The notes under the pieces are model-generated. The model was not told the DNA's origin and ran no database searches. It worked only from the letters and a program-made list of their open reading frames with translations. Below, in pieces: positions 13,647 through 16,367 of a stretch of 16,367 nt of DNA. This DNA comes from JAFNAG01 sp964353465. GTDB lineage: Bacteria > Acidobacteriota > UBA6911. A program made the position numbers and the translations under genes. Location of the stretch: assembly GCA_964353465.1 (NCBI GenBank), contig CAYGWQ010000101.1, forward strand, positions 1 through 16,367. The letters are read 5' to 3'. Numbering within the stretch: the first letter of the stretch is position 1; every line of letters starts with the position of its first letter.

Positions 13647-13998
13647 TTTCTGCTCCCATTTCTCTCGAACGATGTCGAGCTGGCAAGTCTTGAAAAAGCA
13701 TCGAATGCACGGGTATCGACTATGGGTAATTTCCCGTGTTCGAGTGCAAATGCTGCTATGCCCGTTCCGATCTGCAGCGATGGAAAACGCATGCAGCCGG
13801 CCGAGCCTGATCTATTTCTAAAAACCGGGCAGCTCCGCATGCCGATCGCCCAGCGCAAATGAATGGCGCGCGGGGATCGGGCGGCGCAGGCACAGGGCGC
13901 AAGTCTGCCTTGCTGCTGTTTCCTTAGACGCGATCTGCTGGACACACGATGCCGAGGAATTTCTGAGCTTATTGCAAGGATTGCCTAAGGAGATCCGT
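13647..13998. other. Upstream region of the receptor gene without recognised gene
   Basis: This is about 350 bp between the receptor start and element copy B. The only open frames are short, rich in Arg and Ser, overlap one another on both strands and lack ribosome-binding sites, so I call none. The region should contain the receptor promoter, but I cannot pick a -35/-10 pair with confidence. No repeat arms comparable to the flanking families are visible. Confidence 0.4.
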
Positions 13999-14334
13999 AC
14001 CGAATGGCGCCTTAAAGCGGAGCGCATTCCGCGACCGAAGCTGAAATGTTACTGTCGCGAGATTCGGTCCAGGCCCGCGCGACAACGCCCCGGAGGGGCC
14101 GAAAGATATTAGCCGGGGGTGCGAACCCCCGGATAGGATATTGTATTGAAGGAGCCCCGGCAGGGGCGAAAGACAATTGTCCGCAACCTTTTTCTGCCGC
14201 CCCGCCGGGGCTCCGCGGCGATTTCTCGCCTGACCCCGGGCGCGAGCCCGGGGCTATTATCTTGCCGCCCCTTCGGGGCTGGGCTCGAGGGCGGAGCGAA
14301 TTCCGCAACGGAAGCTAATCAAGTGTCATTCGGG
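13999..14334. mobile_element. MITE-like hairpin-array element, copy B (inverted)
   Basis: This non-coding unit of about 336 bp has termini ACCGAATGGCGCCTTA (13999-14014) and AAGTGTCATTCGGG (14321-14334), inverted copies of the ends of copy A. Internal hairpins include GCCCCGGAGGGGC (about 14087-14099), CCGGGGGTGCGAACCCCCGG (14113-14132), GCCCCGGCAGGGGC (about 14154-14167) and CCCCGGGCGCGAGCCCGGGG (about 14236-14255). It runs in the opposite orientation to copy A: 14084-14174 matches the reverse complement of 1820-1911, and 14236-14280 matches the left half of A inverted. There is no internal coding potential. It sits between the receptor and the dipeptidase gene. Confidence 0.66.
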
Positions 14335-14374
14335 TCAGTGCCGGGAGGAGATCTGAGCAATGGACGCGGACCGG

Positions 14375-14430
14375 GAAGACCTCGATGAGATTGGAAAGAT
14401 TCTTCGAGGTCTTCGCGGTCTTTGTGGTGG
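14375..14430. repeat. GAAGACCTCGA hairpin and GCAAAGACC-family repeat
   Basis: GAAGACCTCGA (14375-14385) pairs perfectly with TCGAGGTCTTC (14404-14414). The following CGCGGTCTTTGTGGTG completes an inverted copy of the ACCGCAAAGACC-type repeat seen at 5117-5143. It ends 12 bp past the stop of the dipeptidase gene and could function as that gene's terminator. Confidence 0.5.
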
Positions 14431-14441
14431 CTCGCCGAGCG

Positions 14442-16037
14442 CTAGAAGCTGTTGTTGTATTTCGTCCAGAGCGCCTCGCCGAGTTTCCAGTATGCCTCGA
14501 CGGCGCCGTTGGCGATGCCGTGACAATACTTCGTCAGGAACTCTTCGGCCTTGACCGGATCGGACTGGTACAGGCGCAGCGCCTCCTCCTCGATCGCCTT
14601 TTGCTTGGCAAAAGCCTGTTCCTCAATCGGCAGCCAGACCTTCTTCAGGTCCTCTTTCATCTCCTGGTACCGGATATAAGACAGCTTGCTTGCCTGGCGG
14701 AAGGCCCACCAGGCGCAATCGCGCCGGTACTTCTCCCGCCCGTCAACCATGAAGGAATCCGGCATCTGCGAAATGCCGATGTAGACGGGCATGTGCGGCG
14801 TCGTCGCGGGATTATCGTAGCCGAGCCATACCAATCCGCCGATAGGATTCGGCAGCCAGGAACGGGATTGCGTAATCTGCAGATATGTGGCGGTGGGAGA
14901 GCATATGGTTCTTTCCCTCTGAACTCGGAATAATTCTCTCAGATCGCTGCTCATGAAGGGATTGGCCACCGGGCTCTTGACCGTCTGCCCCTTCGAATTC
15001 ACCACGGTCAGATAGCGGGTCATGTCGAACGGCGTGCCCTCATAAGAGTCGCGGAAGATTGCAAGCACATCCTGGACCGTTACTTTCTTGTCCGGTTTCA
15101 CCGAGAGCGGATAATTCTCGGCATTGGGGTCCAGCCGGAGCGAAGGGGCGAGCAGGCTCAGCACCCGCCATTCGCGCCGCCGGCAGTACAGGCTGTTCCG
15201 GTCCGCGTAGGCGTAGCAGAACTCGAACGGCCGGCCGTTTTTGGCATCCCACCAGCCCATCTCCTGCGCCAGCGTAAGCACGTTGTCCGAAGCCATATAG
15301 TAGTCTTTGTTCTTGAGGTCGATCTGCCGGATCCGGTGGGCGTTTGCCGACACGCCGATCTGGTCGTCGGGAATGCGCACCGCGGCCCACACCGCGCCGA
15401 TCTTTCCCTTGCCCGGGCCGAGAATCTCGAAATGCCATACCTCGTTGGGATCCGCGAAGGTGAAGCATTCCCCGGCATCGTTATACCCGTACAGCTTGGT
15501 CAGTTCGTCGGCGATCCTGATCGCTTCCCGCGCGTTCCTCGCTCTCTCGAGGACAAGGCGGTACAACTCCGGCGCATCGATGATCCCCGCCGAGCTGTGC
15601 AGCTCGCGCTTGCCCCCCGTGGTCGTTTCCCCGATCGCGAGCTGGTGCTCGTTCATGATGGAGTAGGCGGCATTGAGGTATTTGTAGGTTTCTGCAACCT
15701 CGGGAATCTCGCCCGTCGGCATGCGATCGGGGTCATCCGGGCCTTTGGTCAGCTTGGGTTCCAGCCAGACCTTGGCTTTTTCGTCCGGACTGTGCTTCTG
15801 GCGCGGGACGATGTTCATCCAGGTGCGGTCGCTGCCGCTGTCGCACGAGTGGGAGGTCATGGTGGAACCATCCACCGACGCGAGCTTGCCGACCAGGATG
15901 CTGGTGCAGCTTTCCGGCTCGGCTCTCTGCTCCTGCGGCGGCCGGGACAGTGAAAGCGAGACTGTTAAAAGGAGGAACGCAATGGCGCCCGGGAACCAGC
16001 GCCGCATGACACGCTCTGGATATATCTGCCTTTTCAT
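14442..16037 (-). CDS. Secreted C69-family dipeptidase (PepD-like Ntn-hydrolase)
   Basis: This 531-aa protein has an N-terminal basic stretch and hydrophobic segment (about 14-31), then a short proline- and glutamine-rich linker ending at Cys44 in ESCTSILVGKLASVDGSTM (42-60). CTSILVGKxAS-DGS is the signature of peptidase family C69. The Cys becomes the N-terminal nucleophile after the pro-segment is removed, and the enzyme hydrolyses dipeptides. The rest (for example AIGETTTGGKRELHS, DAGECFTFADPNEVWHFEI, IRIPDDQIGVSANAHRI-like blocks) follows the family. The length of about 500 residues is usual, and export suggests periplasmic peptide degradation. The frame is open to 16115. The ATG at 16037 is chosen because AAGGAG lies just upstream and a signal peptide then begins properly. 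The stop is TAG. Confidence 0.9.
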   Translation of the reverse strand: MKRQIYPERVMRRWFPGAIAFLLLTVSLSLSRPPQEQRAEPESCTSILVGKLASVDGSTMTSHSCDSGSDRTWMNIVPRQKHSPDEKAKVWLEPKLTKGPDDPDRMPTGEIPEVAETYKYLNAAYSIMNEHQLAIGETTTGGKRELHSSAGIIDAPELYRLVLERARNAREAIRIADELTKLYGYNDAGECFTFADPNEVWHFEILGPGKGKIGAVWAAVRIPDDQIGVSANAHRIRQIDLKNKDYYMASDNVLTLAQEMGWWDAKNGRPFEFCYAYADRNSLYCRRREWRVLSLLAPSLRLDPNAENYPLSVKPDKKVTVQDVLAIFRDSYEGTPFDMTRYLTVVNSKGQTVKSPVANPFMSSDLRELFRVQRERTICSPTATYLQITQSRSWLPNPIGGLVWLGYDNPATTPHMPVYIGISQMPDSFMVDGREKYRRDCAWWAFRQASKLSYIRYQEMKEDLKKVWLPIEEQAFAKQKAIEEEALRLYQSDPVKAEEFLTKYCHGIANGAVEAYWKLGEALWTKYNNSF

Positions 16038-16102
16038 CTTGCTCTCCTTGTTGCCCTTGAGGTTTCTGATCAGCGGTCCGTGCCATATTAGCTTGAGCCG
16101 CA

Positions 16103-16118
16103 CCGCGAAATACACGAA
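16103..16118. repeat. Dispersed CCGCGAAATACACGAA motif
   Basis: Its reverse complement TTCGTGTATTTCGCGG matches 5348-5363 at 15 of 16 positions. It lies in the region upstream of the dipeptidase gene, without a visible second arm here. No confident promoter could be placed between this motif and the dipeptidase start. Confidence 0.4.
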
Positions 16119-16182
16119 TTATTTGATTTGGCAGCGCTGCAACCCAAACCGGAGTTCACTGCAGAGCCTCGATGCGGCCGCA

Positions 16183-16267
16183 GGCCTTGGAGTGCGGCGC
16201 TTCAGCGCCGCCTTGGATTGATGGGTAGCACCGGCGCCCGGGCCACAAAGCGGCGCTGAAGCCTGCA
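16183..16267. repeat. Second REP-like family, right inverted pair
   Basis: GCGGCGCTTCAGCGCCGC (16194-16211) is a perfect 8-bp-arm hairpin. The unit GTGCGGCGCTTCAGCGCCGC is repeated in inverted orientation at 16246-16267 (CAAAGCGGCGCTGAAGCCTG and so on). The second arm matches 121-142 near the left end of the window. The layout is that of a doublet of palindromic repeats upstream of the dipeptidase gene. Confidence 0.6.
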
Positions 16268-16291
16268 CCTTACACGAATTTCGCTCCCGAT

Positions 16292-16324
16292 ACGCACGTG
16301 CCCCTCCCCTGAGGGCATGTGCGT
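16292..16324. other. Isolated stem-loop at right edge
   Basis: ACGCACGTGCCC (16292-16303) pairs with GGGCATGTGCGT (16313-16324) at 11 of 12 positions over a 9-nt loop. What lies beyond the window edge is unknown, so it could be a terminator for a gene entering from the right or another repeat. The remaining bases to 16367 show no gene. Confidence 0.4.
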
Positions 16325-16367
16325 CAAGCTAAGGGGACTGTTGCTTCTTTAAGAACGATCTGCGCGA

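Noticed and set aside
12888..13862. 324-aa open frame on the plus strand
   Set aside because: Most of it is antisense to the receptor's N-terminal half, and the remainder covers the upstream region without any domain or start signal.
14046..14388. Short ORFs of 80-98 aa across copy B
   Set aside because: They are translations of the hairpin repeats (Gly-, Arg- and Pro-rich) with no independent coding evidence.
1..16367. Defence or prophage island
   Set aside because: No nuclease, helicase, reverse transcriptase, integrase, toxin-antitoxin or phage structural motif was found in any of the supported genes.

Overview
The window reads as a chromosomal piece of a GC-rich, Gram-negative, environmental bacterium. 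Acidobacteriota is my best guess. The reasons are an 'Oar-like' TonB-dependent receptor with an N-terminal carboxypeptidase-regulatory-like domain (a family strongly expanded in that phylum), several secreted Ntn-hydrolases, and abundant GC-rich palindromic repeats between genes. This assignment is inference; no rRNA or tRNA gene is present to anchor it.

Layout, left to right. REP-like palindromes (1-167) precede a secreted phospholipase B-like Ntn-hydrolase (168-1577, minus). Next is a 315-bp non-coding element with terminal inverted repeats (1652-1966) that abuts the end of a two-gene ABC transporter operon (permease 3892-2663, ATPase 2666-1974, overlapping by ATGA). Divergent from it is a proline racemase-superfamily enzyme (4043-5095, plus) with a Ser/Cys instead of Cys/Cys active-site pair. 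A hairpin-rich 281-bp stretch separates this gene from the convergent Tex gene (7632-5377, minus). Upstream of Tex lie a stand-alone DsbD-alpha-like periplasmic protein (8256-7735), a four-helix membrane protein of unknown function (9794-8526), a REP doublet with a strong hairpin, and the large TonB-dependent receptor (13646-10299). A second, inverted copy of the terminal-repeat element (13999-14334) precedes a secreted C69-family dipeptidase (16037-14442). More palindromic repeats fill the right edge.

Functionally, the secreted hydrolases, the outer-membrane receptor and the (hydroxy)proline-type racemase fit scavenging of peptides, amino acids and amides or lipids. Apart from the ABC pair, nothing shows the genes to be co-transcribed. 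Tex is a housekeeping RNA-binding protein.

The most unusual layer is non-coding: at least four distinct palindromic repeat families. One of them is a pair of ~315-336 bp MITE-like elements made of serial GC-rich hairpins, bounded by matching CCGAATGGCGCTTA-type termini and placed in opposite orientation about 12 kb apart. I see no CRISPR array, phage gene, transposase or convincing new multi-gene defence system.
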